From Mycobacterium basiliense (GTDB lineage: Bacteria > Actinomycetota > Actinomycetes > Mycobacteriales > Mycobacteriaceae): a stretch of DNA of 64,000 bases. Position numbers and translations under genes: made by a program. Of the stretch, positions 1-9,639 are shown piece by piece. Within the stretch, counting starts at the first letter, position 1. Every line of letters begins with the position of its first letter. The notes beneath the pieces are model-generated. The model ran no database searches. It worked only from the letters and a program-made list of their open reading frames with translations, and was not told the origin of the DNA. The stretch covers positions 434,001 through 498,000 of the forward strand of contig NZ_LR130759.1 of the NCBI RefSeq assembly GCF_900292015.1. The letters run 5' to 3'.

Positions 1-348
1 GTTCCGGGGCTCACCGGCGACGAACCGGCGAGCCTGAGCAGGGCCGCGGTGGACCTGCTGCGCGGAGGCGCGGGATATGGTGGTCCGCCCTTTGACGGCC
101 CGGTGTTCAGCGACGACCTATCCAGCATGGCCGCCATCTCCGACCGGTACGGCGTCACCGAGGCGGTGCTGCGCAGCCTGCAGGCCGGCACCGACATTGC
201 GCTGTGGGTAACCACCAAAGAGGTGCCCGCCGTGCTGGATCGGTTGGAACAGGCTTTGGCCGCTGGGGAACTGCAAATGCCGGTGATCGACCAATCGGTG
301 GTGCGGGTGGCACGGATGAAGAACGTCACCCCGGACTGCGGCCATTAG
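1..348 (+). CDS. lpqI: LpqI, family 3 beta-N-acetylglucosaminidase lipoprotein, C-terminal part
   Basis: The frame is open from base 1 to the TAG ending at 348, so only the last 115 codons of a longer gene are inside the window. The residues match the C-terminal end of mycobacterial LpqI (Rv0237), a glycoside hydrolase family 3 lipoprotein. LpqI acts in peptidoglycan recycling by releasing N-acetylglucosamine from cell-wall fragments outside the membrane. Visible family features are the stretch DDLSSMAAISDRYGV and the ending LQAGTDIALW followed by an amphipathic helix and VARMK. The signal peptide, lipobox and catalytic residues lie upstream of the window and cannot be checked. The next gene, a TetR regulator, begins 84 bases downstream in the same direction, as in M. 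tuberculosis. Confidence 0.93.
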   Translation, partial: VPGLTGDEPASLSRAAVDLLRGGAGYGGPPFDGPVFSDDLSSMAAISDRYGVTEAVLRSLQAGTDIALWVTTKEVPAVLDRLEQALAAGELQMPVIDQSVVRVARMKNVTPDCGH

Positions 349-372
349 CGGGTGTGCGCGTCGGTGGCATTG

Positions 373-388
373 CTTACTCTAGGGTCAG
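373..388. promoter_or_regulatory. Degenerate inverted repeat before the TetR gene
   Basis: CTTACT-CTAG-GGTCAG lies about 45 bases before the TetR start. It is an imperfect palindrome with the same 6-4-6 layout as the perfect palindrome before fabG4 (4831-4846) and the one before fadE5 (8444-8459). Autoregulation by the downstream TetR protein is an inference. Confidence 0.4.
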
Positions 389-432
389 ATAGACAAGCTA
401 GAGAGGCCTGACTTAGGCCAAAAGGGGATGCA

Positions 433-1059
433 ATGGCAGGTGGTACCAAGCGGCTACCGCGTGCCGTTCGCGAGCAGCAGATGCTCGACGCCGCTGTGCA
501 GATGTTCTCCCTCAACGGCTATCACGAGACCTCGATGGACACCATCGCCGCGGCCGCGGAAATCTCCAAGCCGATGTTGTACCTGTACTACGGGTCGAAA
601 GAGGATCTCTTCGGCGCCTGCCTGAACCGTGAGATGAGCCGGTTTATCGATGCGGTGCGCGAGGACATCGACCTGAAACAGAGCCCGAAGGACTTGCTGC
701 GTAACACGATTGTGTCCTTCCTGCGCTACATCGACACCAACCGCGCGTCGTGGATCGTGATGTACACCCAGGCCACCAGCTCGCAAGCGTTCGCTCAGAC
801 GGTGCGCGAGGGGCGCGAACAGATCGTCGAACTCGTGGCCGGCATGCTGCGCGCGGGTAGCCGCAGCCCTCGGTCAGACGCCGAAATCGACATGATGGCG
901 GCCGCGTTGGTCGGCGCGGGCGAGGCGGTGGCCACCCGGCTCAGCACCGGCGACACCAATGTCGACGAGGCGGCCGAGATGATGATCGATCTGTTCTGGC
1001 GCGGTCTCAAGGGCGCGCCGGTGAATCGAGAAATCGGTTCGAAGTCCGCCACAGGATAA
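433..1059 (+). CDS. TetR/AcrR-family transcriptional regulator (Rv0238-like)
   Basis: The 208-residue protein has a typical TetR layout. An N-terminal helix-turn-helix spans about residues 10-55 (IAAAAEISKPMLYLYYGSKE), followed by an all-helical ligand and dimerisation domain. ATG at 433 is preceded by AAAAGGGG, an acceptable ribosome binding site. Length and sequence fit M. tuberculosis Rv0238. The ligand is unknown. It lies beside a fatty-acid block (htdX, fabG4, fadA2, fadE5), and similar inverted repeats precede this gene, fabG4/fadA2 and fadE5. It is therefore a reasonable candidate for their regulator, but this is inferred from position and motif only. The ClC gene follows 9 bases after its stop, so the two may be co-transcribed. 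Confidence 0.9.
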   Translation: MAGGTKRLPRAVREQQMLDAAVQMFSLNGYHETSMDTIAAAAEISKPMLYLYYGSKEDLFGACLNREMSRFIDAVREDIDLKQSPKDLLRNTIVSFLRYIDTNRASWIVMYTQATSSQAFAQTVREGREQIVELVAGMLRAGSRSPRSDAEIDMMAAALVGAGEAVATRLSTGDTNVDEAAEMMIDLFWRGLKGAPVNREIGSKSATG

Positions 1060-1068
1060 ATTCGTGCG

Positions 1069-2334
1069 GTGCCCCGAAGGCTCGCAATCAACCGCAAGCT
1101 GGACTTCTTCTGCGCGGTGATCATCGTCGGCCTGCTGTCCGGGGTCGCCGGGTTGTCGACCACGCTGGTGTTGCGCTTCGTCGAACATCTCACGTACCAC
1201 TACACTTTCGGCTCCCTGCTGGAGGGGATTACCGGCAGCAGTCCGGTTCGCCGCGCGCTGGGTCCGATGCTCGGTGCCGCGTTGGCGGGATTGGGCTGGT
1301 GGATGCTGCGGCGCAAAACGCAGGTGCCGCCGTTGGCCGGAACCATCGCCGGTCATGAACGGGTACCGCACCTGTCATGGAGCATCGACGCGGTGCTTCA
1401 AGTGGTGCTGGTGGGCTCCGGCGCGTCGCTGGGCCGCGAGGGCGCCCCCCGTCAATTCGCCGCCGTCTTAAGTGATGCCGCTAGCGGATGGCTGCGGCGG
1501 CTATCGCCCCGCGATCGGGAAATCCTGTTGTCGTGTGCGGCCGGGGCGGGGTTGGGCGCCGTGTACGCCGTGCCGTTGGCCGGTGCGCTCTTTGCGCTGC
1601 GGATCATGCTGAACACGTGGCATCCGCGGGCGGTCGGTGCCGCGTTGGTCACGTCCAGTCTGGCCGTCGCGGTCGGGTCGGCGATCACCCACGACCATCC
1701 CGAGCTGGACTGGCCCAGCGCCGAGTCGACGTATCTGTTGAGCGCGCACGCGTTGGCGCTGGCGCCGGTGGCCTTCGTGGTCGGGGTGGCGTTCAACCGG
1801 ATCATGGCGGCGGCTCGTCCCGCCAGCCTGATACGGACCCCACTGCTGATCCCCGCTCTGGCTGCCGCCGGCCTGCTGATTGGGATCTCCTCGCATTGGT
1901 GGCCCGAACTGCCGGGCAATGGCAAGAGCATTCTGACGGTCAGCCTGGCCAGTGGTATGACGCTGTGGTCGGCGGCCGTGATTTTGGTGTTGAAGCCCTT
2001 GCTCACCGCGTTGTTCCTACGTGCCGGGGGTGCGGGCGGCATGTTGACTCCGTCGTTGGCCACCGGGGCGGCGGCTGGTTCGTTGCTGGCGTTGGCGATC
2101 GATGCGGTGGCGGGGACGCACCTACAGGTACCGGTGATTTCGCTGACCGCCGCGGCCGGTGTGCTCGCGGTCACCCAGGGCTCGCCCATCTGGGCGGCGG
2201 TGTTCGTTTGGGAGCTCGCCCGGCCACCGATTTGGCTGCTGATCGTTTTCGTGGTCACCGCGGTCGGCGCACATGGACTCAAGACGCTCGCCATGGGGCG
2301 GCGCCCGCCGTTGCTGGACCATCGCGCCGGCTAG
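1069..2334 (+). CDS. ClC-family chloride channel or H+/Cl- antiporter
   Basis: This 421-residue membrane protein has about ten hydrophobic helices. Three ClC signatures appear in order. GSGASLGREGAP (about residue 120) contains the gating glutamate. AGAGLGAVYAVPLAGALFA follows at about residue 160. GGAGGMLTPSLATGAAAG (about residue 325) corresponds to the usual GxFxPSL chloride-binding loop, with Met-Leu-Thr in place of the usual residues. The start is GTG at 1069, 9 bases after the TetR stop. Length fits short bacterial ClC proteins without CBS domains. In H37Rv I recall the vapBC24 toxin-antitoxin pair here, so the position is unusual. Substrate and direction (channel or exchanger) cannot be told from sequence; the retained glutamate favours exchange or proton-gated transport. 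Confidence 0.88.
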   Translation: MPRRLAINRKLDFFCAVIIVGLLSGVAGLSTTLVLRFVEHLTYHYTFGSLLEGITGSSPVRRALGPMLGAALAGLGWWMLRRKTQVPPLAGTIAGHERVPHLSWSIDAVLQVVLVGSGASLGREGAPRQFAAVLSDAASGWLRRLSPRDREILLSCAAGAGLGAVYAVPLAGALFALRIMLNTWHPRAVGAALVTSSLAVAVGSAITHDHPELDWPSAESTYLLSAHALALAPVAFVVGVAFNRIMAAARPASLIRTPLLIPALAAAGLLIGISSHWWPELPGNGKSILTVSLASGMTLWSAAVILVLKPLLTALFLRAGGAGGMLTPSLATGAAAGSLLALAIDAVAGTHLQVPVISLTAAAGVLAVTQGSPIWAAVFVWELARPPIWLLIVFVVTAVGAHGLKTLAMGRRPPLLDHRAG

Positions 2335-2449
2335 CCCGAACCCGCAGCCCAAGCTAGCAGGCTCCTGGATCGTCCAGGGTTCTTTGCCACTACGGCCGGT
2401 GACGGCGGTGACGGCGGTGCGGGCAGTGACCGGGGGTGGTGGCGGCGCC

Positions 2450-2540
2450 CTACCGTTCGCTGCGGCGATCGACCCCAGCACCGCCGCCGTTTATGTCACC
2501 AAACTTTGGCGGTAACACGGTGTCGCTGACCAGCGGTGAG
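2450..2540 (+). pseudogene. Remnant of a YVTN beta-propeller repeat
   Basis: Frame 2450 reads LPFAAAIDPSTAAVYVT and then goes out of frame. Dropping one A near 2501 continues it as NFGGNTVSLTSGERSVPELE. Together this is the hallmark of a YVTN repeat (AIDPxTxxVYVTNxxxNTVS). No full gene surrounds it, so it looks like a frameshifted leftover. Gly-rich codons at about 2397-2445 in another frame could come from a PGRS region, which is speculative. Confidence 0.5.
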
Positions 2541-2555
2541 CGCAGCGTGCCCGAG

Positions 2556-3398
2556 CTAGAGCGGTCGTATGGTGGCGGTCAGGTGCGGGTAGCCCTTCGA
2601 TAGATTGCGCATCGATAGGTCCCACCCGCCCTCGGCCTCGTCGACGTAGAGTCCCGCGGTGGCCGGTAGCAGCACCGGCTTGGCGAAGCGCACAGAATAC
2701 CGTACCGCGTCGGGAATTCTGGCCTCGATATTCGCCAAAATCGCTGCAGCGCTGAACATTCCGTGCGCAATCACGGTGGGGAAGCCGAACAGCTTCGCCG
2801 CGACCGGGTTGGTGTGGATGGGGTTGTGATCGCCGCCGACGGCCGCGTACCGGCGGATTTGGGCGGGCGTGACCCGTAGGACGGTCGGTGGCGGGGGTAG
2901 CTTGGCTTGCTTCTGCGGCGGGGGCTTGGGTTCACCGGACAAACTGGTGCGTTGCTGATGCAGGAAGGTCGTCACCTGGTGCCACGCCAGCTCGTTACCG
3001 ACGCTGATGTCGGTCACCAGGTCGACCAGCAGCCCCTTGCGGTGCTCTCGCAGGTTCTCGGCGTGCACCCGCACACCCACCGTGTCGGTTACCGCGATCG
3101 GCCGGTATTGCGTGATGTGGTTTTCGGTGTGCACCGCGCCCATCGCCGAGAACGGAAAGTCGAAACCCGTCACCAACGACATCACCGACGGAAACGTCAG
3201 CGCGAACGGGTAGGTCAACGGCACGTTGGTGCCGTAACGCAGGCCGGTGACCGCCGCGTAGCCGGCCACGTTGGTGTGGTCGATGGGAAGCTCCTCGACA
3301 CTCACCGTGCGGTTGGGTAGCCGGTCCGAGCGCGGCACCATAGGCAATGCCCCGGCCGCCGCGCGCAGCATGTTTCGCAGGCCGCTTGGTTGATTCAT
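2556..3398 (-). CDS. htdX: 3-hydroxyacyl-thioester dehydratase HtdX
   Basis: The 280-residue protein contains two hot-dog halves, as in MaoC-type (R)-specific enoyl hydratases. The hydratase-2 motif is in the second half: YAAVGGDHNPIHTNPVAAK, where Asp and His are the predicted catalytic pair, followed by FPTVIAHGM (about residues 185-220). The family dehydrates 3-hydroxyacyl-CoA or -ACP esters in fatty-acid metabolism. Length equals M. tuberculosis Rv0241c. It starts 12 bases after fabG4 ends, in the same direction, so a ketoreductase and a dehydratase that would act successively are co-transcribed. Start ATG at 3398 is preceded by a plausible AGGTAGGAG site. Confidence 0.93.
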   Translation of the reverse strand: MNQPSGLRNMLRAAAGALPMVPRSDRLPNRTVSVEELPIDHTNVAGYAAVTGLRYGTNVPLTYPFALTFPSVMSLVTGFDFPFSAMGAVHTENHITQYRPIAVTDTVGVRVHAENLREHRKGLLVDLVTDISVGNELAWHQVTTFLHQQRTSLSGEPKPPPQKQAKLPPPPTVLRVTPAQIRRYAAVGGDHNPIHTNPVAAKLFGFPTVIAHGMFSAAAILANIEARIPDAVRYSVRFAKPVLLPATAGLYVDEAEGGWDLSMRNLSKGYPHLTATIRPL

Positions 3399-3410
3399 TG
3401 GTACTCCTAC

Positions 3411-4775
3411 CTAAGCGCCGATCATCGCTTGGCCGCAGACACGAACGACGTTGCCGGTCACGGCATTCGAAGCGGGACTGGCAAAGTAGGCGATGGTCTC
3501 GGCGACGTCGACGGGCTGGCCGCCCTGTAACAACGAGTTCAGTCGGCGGCCTACCTCGCGGGTCGCCAGCGGGATGGCGGCGGTCATCTTGGTCTCGATG
3601 AAGCCCGGCGCGACGGCGTTGATCGTGATGTCTTTTTCGGCCAGTCTCGGCGCCAGCGCCTGGGTTATGCCGATCATGCCGGCCTTGGTGGTGCCGTAGT
3701 TGGTTTGGCCGCGGTTGCCCGCGATGCCGGCGATCGACGACAGCCCGATCACCCTGCCACCCGGACCGATGCTGCCGTTGCCGACCAGCCCTTCGGTAAG
3801 CCGCAGGGGCGCCAGCAGGTTGACAGCGATAACCGCATCCCACCGGGCGTCATCCATATTGGCCAGCAACTTGTCACGGGTGATACCGGCGTTGTTGACC
3901 AGGATGTCGGCCTTCCCACCGTGGTGGTCGCGCAGGTGCTCGGTGATCTTGTCAATGGCATCGTCGGCGGTCACGTCGAGCCACAGGGGGGTGCCACCCA
4001 CACTGCTGGCGGTTTCGGCCAGGGCGTCTGCGGCGGACTCCACATCGATCGCGACCACCCGGGCGCCGTCGCGTGCGAACACCTCGGCGATTGTTTTACC
4101 GATGCCGCGCGCGGCGCCGGTCACGATGGCAACCTTTCCGTCCAGCGGCAGGTCCCAATTGGCTGGCGGCTTGGCGTCGGCCGCGCCGACGTAGAACACC
4201 TGCCCGTCGACGTACGCGGATTTGGCCGACAGGATGAACCGCATGGTTGATTCCAGACCGGTGGCAGCCGGTTTGGCATCCGGCGACAGGTAGACCAGCG
4301 CCGCGGTGCCGCCGCGGCGCAGCTCCTTGGCCAGCGACCGGGTAAAGCCCTCCAAAGCGCGCTGCGCGATCCGTTCGTGGGTGTTGGCGATCGCTTCGGG
4401 GGTGGTGCCGACCACGGCCACCCGTGCGCTGGCGCCGAGATTGCGCAGCACGGGCGTGAAGAATTCGTGTAGTGCCTTGAGCCCGGCCGGCTCGGTTATG
4501 TCGGTGGCGTCGAAGACCAGCCCGCCGAACGAATCGGCCCAGCGGCCGCCCAGGTTGTTGCTCACCAGGTCGTAATCGGCGTCCAGTGCTGCGCGTAGTG
4601 GCTCGGCCACCCGGCCCGCGCCGCCGATTAGCAGCGATCCGGCCAGCGGCGGGTCGCCCGCTCGATACCGGCGCAGCGTCTCGGGCTGCGGAACGCCAAG
4701 TTGCTTGGCCACAAAAGATCCGGGGCCGGAGTTGACAACCTGCGAGAACAGATCGGGCGAGAGCTTGGGGGCCAC
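3411..4775 (-). CDS. fabG4: 3-oxoacyl-thioester reductase FabG4 (high-molecular-weight FabG)
   Basis: The 454-residue protein belongs to the short-chain dehydrogenase family in its long form. An N-terminal flavodoxin-like domain (about 1-200) precedes a catalytic ketoreductase domain (about 210-454). The second domain carries the nucleotide motif [15 protein letters not shown], and the catalytic Ser and Tyr-x-x-x-Lys in NYGTTKAG. FabG4 reduces 3-ketoacyl-CoA using NADH. I chose GTG at 4775 because GGAAGG sits 7 bases upstream and because 454 residues is the length of M. tuberculosis Rv0242c. Longer in-frame extensions to 5006 have no support. It is transcribed with htdX and diverges from fadA2 across a 163-base gap that contains a perfect inverted repeat. 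Confidence 0.95.
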   Translation of the reverse strand: MAPKLSPDLFSQVVNSGPGSFVAKQLGVPQPETLRRYRAGDPPLAGSLLIGGAGRVAEPLRAALDADYDLVSNNLGGRWADSFGGLVFDATDITEPAGLKALHEFFTPVLRNLGASARVAVVGTTPEAIANTHERIAQRALEGFTRSLAKELRRGGTAALVYLSPDAKPAATGLESTMRFILSAKSAYVDGQVFYVGAADAKPPANWDLPLDGKVAIVTGAARGIGKTIAEVFARDGARVVAIDVESAADALAETASSVGGTPLWLDVTADDAIDKITEHLRDHHGGKADILVNNAGITRDKLLANMDDARWDAVIAVNLLAPLRLTEGLVGNGSIGPGGRVIGLSSIAGIAGNRGQTNYGTTKAGMIGITQALAPRLAEKDITINAVAPGFIETKMTAAIPLATREVGRRLNSLLQGGQPVDVAETIAYFASPASNAVTGNVVRVCGQAMIGA

Positions 4776-4830
4776 TGAGTTGCCTTCCGTGTGGGGTATG
4801 CGCTGCATAAGCAACCGTATCGAGGTCGAA

Positions 4831-4846
4831 CTTACTTCAGAGTAAG
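4831..4846. promoter_or_regulatory. Perfect inverted repeat between fabG4 and fadA2
   Basis: CTTACT-TCAG-AGTAAG is a perfect 6-4-6 palindrome in the 163-base divergent region. It is placed to control both fabG4 (start 4775) and fadA2 (start 4939). A TetR-type operator is likely. The binding protein is not known from sequence; the TetR gene at 433 is the nearest candidate. Confidence 0.6.
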
Positions 4847-4938
4847 AACAGTGGGTAGTATGGCCCCCGACCGCTGATCCCCTCAAATCCCCGCAAGCAT
4901 TCCAGTAGATGAACCCGCAGACACACACGGAGAGAAAA

Positions 4939-6258
4939 GTGGCCCCTGCTGCCGAGAACAATTCCCAGGCCGGTCGACGAGTCGCCGTTCTGGGTGGCAA
5001 TCGCATCCCGTTCGCGAGGTCCGACGGAGCTTACGCCGAGGCGTCCAACCAGGACATGTTCACTGCGGCGCTGGCCGGGTTGGTCGACCGTTTCAGCCTG
5101 CGTGGTGAACGTCTGGGCATGGTTGCCGGCGGTGCCGTGCTCAAGCACAGCCGCGACTTCAACCTGATGCGCGAGTGTGTGCTCGGGTCCGAGCTGTCGC
5201 CCGATACGCCGGCGGTCGACCTGCAGCAGGCATGCGGCACCGGTCTGCAGGCGGCGATCGCAGCCGCCGACGGGATCGCGGCGGGTCGCTACGACGTCGC
5301 GGCCGCCGGTGGCGTAGACACCACATCTGACCCGCCGATCGGCCTGGGAGACGATCTACGCCGCACCCTGCTCAAGCTGCGCCGGTCGCGGTCGAATGTG
5401 CAGAGACTGAAGTTGGTGGGCACGTTGCCGGCCCACCTGGGCGTGGAGATTCCGGCAAACAGTGAGCCGCGGACCGGGCTGTCGATGGGAGAGCACGCCG
5501 CTATTACCGCCAAGCAGATGGGCATCAAGCGCGTCGACCAGGACGAACTGGCCGCCGCCAGCCATCGCAACATGGCGGACGCCTATGATCGCGGGTTCTT
5601 CGACGACTTGGTCACTCCGTTTTTGGGTCTGTATCGCGACGACAATCTGCGGCCCGACTCCAGCGTGGAGAAGCTGGCCAAGCTGCGCCCGGTTTTCGGG
5701 GTGAAGGCCGGTGACGCGACCATGACTGCGGGGAATTCGACTCCGCTGACAGATGGCGCCTCGGTGGTGTTGCTGTCCAGTGAGCAGTGGGCCGCCGACC
5801 ATTCGTTGTCGCCGCTGGCGTACCTGGTCGACGCGGAAACCGCCGCGGTCGACTATGTCAGCGGAAACGATGGCTTGCTGATGGCGCCCACCTACGCCGT
5901 GCCCCGTCTGTTGGCGCGAAATGGGCTGAGCCTGCAGGATTTCGACTTTTACGAGATTCACGAAGCCTTCGCCTCGGTAGTGCTAGCCCACTTGCGGGCG
6001 TGGGAGTCTGCGGAGTACTGCAAGCAGCGGTTGGGCCTTGACGCCGCGCTCGGCTCGATCGACCGGTCCAAACTCAACGTCAACGGTTCCTCGCTGGCCG
6101 CCGGGCACCCGTTCGCGGCCACTGGTGGGCGGATTCTGGCCCAGACCGCCAAGCAACTGGCAGCCAAACCCAAAGGTGGCAAGGGTAAACCCGTTCGCGC
6201 GCTGATCTCGATCTGCGCCGCGGGCGGCCAGGGTGTGGCCGCGATTTTGGAAGCCTGA
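4939..6258 (+). CDS. fadA2: Acetyl-CoA acyltransferase (thiolase) FadA2
   Basis: The 439-residue thiolase has all three catalytic landmarks. The nucleophilic Cys is in [11 protein letters not shown] (about residue 97), the His in EIHEAFASV, and the second Cys in [11 protein letters not shown] near the C-terminus. Thiolases cleave 3-ketoacyl-CoA to acetyl-CoA and a shortened acyl-CoA, the last step of beta-oxidation, or run the condensation in reverse. The start is GTG at 4939, behind GGAGAG; a longer ATG frame from 4909 has no ribosome binding site. Size and sequence match Rv0243. It diverges from fabG4, and fadE5 lies downstream in the opposite direction, so ketoreductase, hydratase, thiolase and dehydrogenase activities are all encoded within 6 kb. 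Confidence 0.95.
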   Translation: MAPAAENNSQAGRRVAVLGGNRIPFARSDGAYAEASNQDMFTAALAGLVDRFSLRGERLGMVAGGAVLKHSRDFNLMRECVLGSELSPDTPAVDLQQACGTGLQAAIAAADGIAAGRYDVAAAGGVDTTSDPPIGLGDDLRRTLLKLRRSRSNVQRLKLVGTLPAHLGVEIPANSEPRTGLSMGEHAAITAKQMGIKRVDQDELAAASHRNMADAYDRGFFDDLVTPFLGLYRDDNLRPDSSVEKLAKLRPVFGVKAGDATMTAGNSTPLTDGASVVLLSSEQWAADHSLSPLAYLVDAETAAVDYVSGNDGLLMAPTYAVPRLLARNGLSLQDFDFYEIHEAFASVVLAHLRAWESAEYCKQRLGLDAALGSIDRSKLNVNGSSLAAGHPFAATGGRILAQTAKQLAAKPKGGKGKPVRALISICAAGGQGVAAILEA

Positions 6259-6446
6259 GGCCACCACCAAGCGATCAACGTCGAATGAAGAAAACCTTGT
6301 TGCACGGCGGTTTTATCTGCGGACGGGGTGGGTAATTACTGGGCGGATAGCCCCGCGTTGCGGTCTGATTCCCGACCCCGACGGTAACGCGGGGCGATCC
6401 CCGAAACACCCGCCGGTCGAGGCTTATGACGGGCGTGCGAAAAGGG

Positions 6447-6485
6447 CCGCCGCTGGGACGAGGGGAACCAGCGGCGGTCTTTTTG
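6447..6485 (+). terminator. Hairpin with T-run after fadA2
   Basis: CCGCCGCTGG (6447-6456) pairs perfectly with CCAGCGGCGG (6468-6477), with an 11-base loop, and is followed by TCTTTTT. This is a classic intrinsic terminator for rightward transcription from fadA2, about 190 bases after its stop. Bases 6259-6446 show no gene. Confidence 0.8.
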
Positions 6486-6497
6486 GTCCAGATGCGG

Positions 6498-6536
6498 CTA
6501 GATCCCCCGTTCCAAACCGGAGAACGGGGGATCTAG
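6498..6536. terminator. Second hairpin between fadA2 and fadE5
   Basis: A 15-bp perfect stem (6498-6512 with 6522-6536, core GATCCCCCGTTC) encloses a 9-base loop, 20 bases from the end of the oppositely transcribed fadE5. It has no T-run, but its position suggests termination for fadE5. Confidence 0.6.
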
Positions 6537-6555
6537 CGGTAGTAAGCCGATGGTT

Positions 6556-8391
6556 CTAGAAGGCGGCTTCGTCGAGCTCCATGATGTCGTTGTCCAGCGT
6601 CTCGATCACCTCGCGGGTGCTGGTCAACAGGGGCAGGAAGTTCTTCGCAAAGAACGATGCCACTGCGACCTTGCCCTCGTAGAAGGACCGCTCGTCGCCG
6701 GTGGCACCGGCATCGAGCGCCGCCACCGCTACCGCGGCCTGACGCTGCAGCAACCAGCCGATGATCAGGTCGCCGACGCTCATCAGGAAGCGCACGGAGC
6801 CCAGACCAACCTTGTAGAGGCTGGTGACGTCCTGCTGCGCGGCCATCAGGTAGCCGGTCAGGGTCGCGGCCATCGCCTGCACATCGGTGAGCGCCTTGGC
6901 CAGCAGCGCGCGTTCGGTCTTCAACCTGCCGTTGCCGGACTCGCTGTCGACGAACTCCTGAATCTGGCTCGAGACGTGGGCCAGCGCCACACCCTTGTCG
7001 CGGACAATCTTGCGGAAGAAGAAGTCCTGCGCCTGGATGGCGGTGGTGCCTTCGTACAGCGAGTCGATCTTGGCGTCGCGGATGTACTGCTCGATCGGGT
7101 AGTCCTGCAGGAACCCGGACCCGCCGAGGGTCTGCAGGCTCTCGGTGAGCTTCGCGTATGCCTGCTCGGAACCCACTCCCTTGACCACCGGCAGTAACAG
7201 GTCGTTGACCTTGACCGCCAGCTTGGCGTCCACCCCGTGTACCGCTTCGGCGACTGCCGAGTCCTGGAACGTGGCGGTGTAGAGGTACAGGGCACGCAGG
7301 CCCTCGGCGTAGGCCTTCTGGGTCATCAGCGACCGGCGCACGTCGGGGTGGTGTGTGATGGTCACCCGGGGTGCCGTCTTGTCGGTCATCTGGGTCAGGT
7401 CGGCACCCTGAACGCGCGACTTGGCGTACTCGAGGGCGTTCAGGTAACCGGTCGACAGGGTGGCGATCGCCTTGGTGCCAACCATCATGCGGGCCTGCTC
7501 GATGACCTCGAACATCTGCGCGATGCCGTCGTGCACCTCGCCGACCAGCCAACCCTTGGCGGGCACGCCGTGCTGGCCCAGGGACAGCTCGCAGGTCGCG
7601 GAGACCTTCAGACCCATCTTGTGCTCGACATTGGTGACGAACACGCCATTACGCTCGCCCAGCTCGCCGGTTTCGAAGTCGAACAGGAACTTAGGGACAA
7701 AGAACAACGACAGACCCTTGGTGCCGGGTCCGGCGCCCTCGGGGCGCGCCAGCACCAGGTGGAAGATGTTCTCGAACAGGTCGCCGGAGTCGCCAGAGGT
7801 GATGAACCTCTTGACACCGTCGATGTGCCAGGACCCATCCTCTTGCTGAATGGCCTTGGTCCGGCCGGCGCCGACGTCCGAACCCGCGTCCGGTTCGGTC
7901 AGCACCATGGTCGAACCCCAGTTGCGCTCGGCGGCCAGCACGGCCCACTTCTTCTGCTCCTCGGTGCCGAGGTGGTAGAAGATGTTGGCGAAACCGGCGC
8001 CGCCTGCGTACATCCACACCGCCGGGTTGGCGCCGAGGATGTGCTCGTGCAGGGCCCACACCAATGACTTGGGCATCGGCATGCCGCCGAGAGCCTCATC
8101 GATGCCCGCCTTGTCCCAGCCGGCCTCGCCGACCGCTCGCACGGAATCCTTGAACGACTCCGGTAGCGTCACCGAAAACGTCTTCGGGTCGAACACCGGC
8201 GGGTTGCGGTCGCCCTCGATAAACGATGCGGCGACCGGGCCCTCGGCCAGTCGGCTGACCTCGGTCAGCATTTCGCGGGCGGTATCGGCGTCCAGATCGC
8301 TGAACTCGCCTTCGCCCAGAGCCTTGTCAACGCCCAACACTTCGAACAAGTTGAATACCTGGTCGCGGACGTTGCTCTTGTAGTGGCTCAC
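6556..8391 (-). CDS. fadE5: Acyl-CoA dehydrogenase FadE5
   Basis: The 611-residue protein is the long acyl-CoA dehydrogenase type. It has an extra N-terminal region (about 1-80), the standard N-terminal, middle and C-terminal ACAD domains, and an additional helical tail (about 480-611). The FAD and substrate stretch reads [19 protein letters not shown], and [18 protein letters not shown] holds the helical C-terminal core. FadE enzymes oxidise acyl-CoA to trans-2-enoyl-CoA and pass electrons to ETF. The start is GTG at 8391, preceded by AGGAGGA at 5-base spacing, giving exactly the length of Rv0244c; the 9-residue ATG extension is less likely. A hairpin lies just past its stop, and an inverted repeat lies 53 bases before its start. 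Confidence 0.95.
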   Translation of the reverse strand: MSHYKSNVRDQVFNLFEVLGVDKALGEGEFSDLDADTAREMLTEVSRLAEGPVAASFIEGDRNPPVFDPKTFSVTLPESFKDSVRAVGEAGWDKAGIDEALGGMPMPKSLVWALHEHILGANPAVWMYAGGAGFANIFYHLGTEEQKKWAVLAAERNWGSTMVLTEPDAGSDVGAGRTKAIQQEDGSWHIDGVKRFITSGDSGDLFENIFHLVLARPEGAGPGTKGLSLFFVPKFLFDFETGELGERNGVFVTNVEHKMGLKVSATCELSLGQHGVPAKGWLVGEVHDGIAQMFEVIEQARMMVGTKAIATLSTGYLNALEYAKSRVQGADLTQMTDKTAPRVTITHHPDVRRSLMTQKAYAEGLRALYLYTATFQDSAVAEAVHGVDAKLAVKVNDLLLPVVKGVGSEQAYAKLTESLQTLGGSGFLQDYPIEQYIRDAKIDSLYEGTTAIQAQDFFFRKIVRDKGVALAHVSSQIQEFVDSESGNGRLKTERALLAKALTDVQAMAATLTGYLMAAQQDVTSLYKVGLGSVRFLMSVGDLIIGWLLQRQAAVAVAALDAGATGDERSFYEGKVAVASFFAKNFLPLLTSTREVIETLDNDIMELDEAAF

Positions 8392-8443
8392 TACAGTCCT
8401 CCTCGTTGAGAATGCCACCTGATGGTTGGGTACTAAGGTCTAA

Positions 8444-8459
8444 GTTACCCACCAGTAAC
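8444..8459. promoter_or_regulatory. Inverted repeat upstream of fadE5
   Basis: GTTAC-CCACCA-GTAAC lies 53 bases before the fadE5 start. Read as 6-4-6 it gives TTACC-N4-AGTAA at its core, very close to TTACT-N4-AGTAA before fabG4/fadA2. Probable operator of a shared regulator. Confidence 0.5.
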
Positions 8460-8528
8460 ACCGATAAACTATCTCGGCTTGACGGTTGTATGCAAGTCAG
8501 TGTGAGCTACATTGCACGTGCTAACCAA

Positions 8529-8540
8529 CCAACCGGTTGG
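8529..8540. promoter_or_regulatory. 12-bp perfect palindrome, TetR-operator-like
   Basis: CCAACCGGTTGG is perfectly self-complementary and is preceded by a further AACCAA. It sits 138 bases before fadE5 and about 375 bases before the flavin reductase gene. Its form resembles operators of TetR-family repressors. The target gene is unclear. Confidence 0.35.
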
Positions 8541-8867
8541 GATCGTGCTTCCCGGCTGGTTCGCGGCCGTCCTAGCTGCGGTGATGGTGACACATCGTGG
8601 GGATCGGCACCATGCCACCGCGGGTGGGTCCGGTGGTCGGCCCCGACCCGCGGCATCCCGTGACGGCCATGAAGAGGCCGGCTTGCTCTGTGATCGGCCT
8701 GATCGACGGCGGTTGATCGGGAGGATCGGTGGCGGCAGATCTGGCGTCGGATTGGCATTGGCGCGTGGCCAGGATTCGCCTACTCGGTGCAGGCCTCAGT
8801 GCGCCCGGAGACGGATTGCCCGGTTTCGTGCCGGTGTGACCGCTGCCCGCGGATATCCGCCGAGTAG

Positions 8868-9404
<537 letters not shown>

Positions 9405-9639
9405 ACAGTCGGACTCAAGTTTGATCTTCCGTGTTCGCCTTGCGGCGTGCGGATCAGCGATTGGGTGACATTACGGCACGTTTCGGAGCACCGATCTTGA
9501 GCTCATCCTGCCGATCCCGAAAGGGGCTACTTTCGGCCAACGCGGACCGGAGTCGGCCGGGAAATGACAAGTTATCGAGACCAATCACGCCTGCGCGCAT
9601 TACTATCCTACTTTGCGTCGTGCCATGTGGGAGGTGCCG

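Noticed and set aside
2995..3843. 282-residue minus-strand frame across htdX/fabG4
   Set aside because: Out-of-frame reading across two real genes; Arg/Gln-rich noise.
3411..5006. 531-residue version of FabG4
   Set aside because: The extension past 4775 runs over the divergent fadA2 promoter and start. GTG at 4775 has the ribosome binding site and the standard 454-residue length.
6533..7552. 339-residue minus-strand frame inside fadE5
   Set aside because: It is a different frame of fadE5 on the same strand, arginine-rich and without similarity, so it is a GC-bias artefact.
9431..9639. Peptide precursor or small gene upstream of the radical SAM gene
   Set aside because: The frame from 9431 runs on into the enzyme gene out of frame, and no Cys- or Gly-rich core peptide or ribosome binding site is visible.
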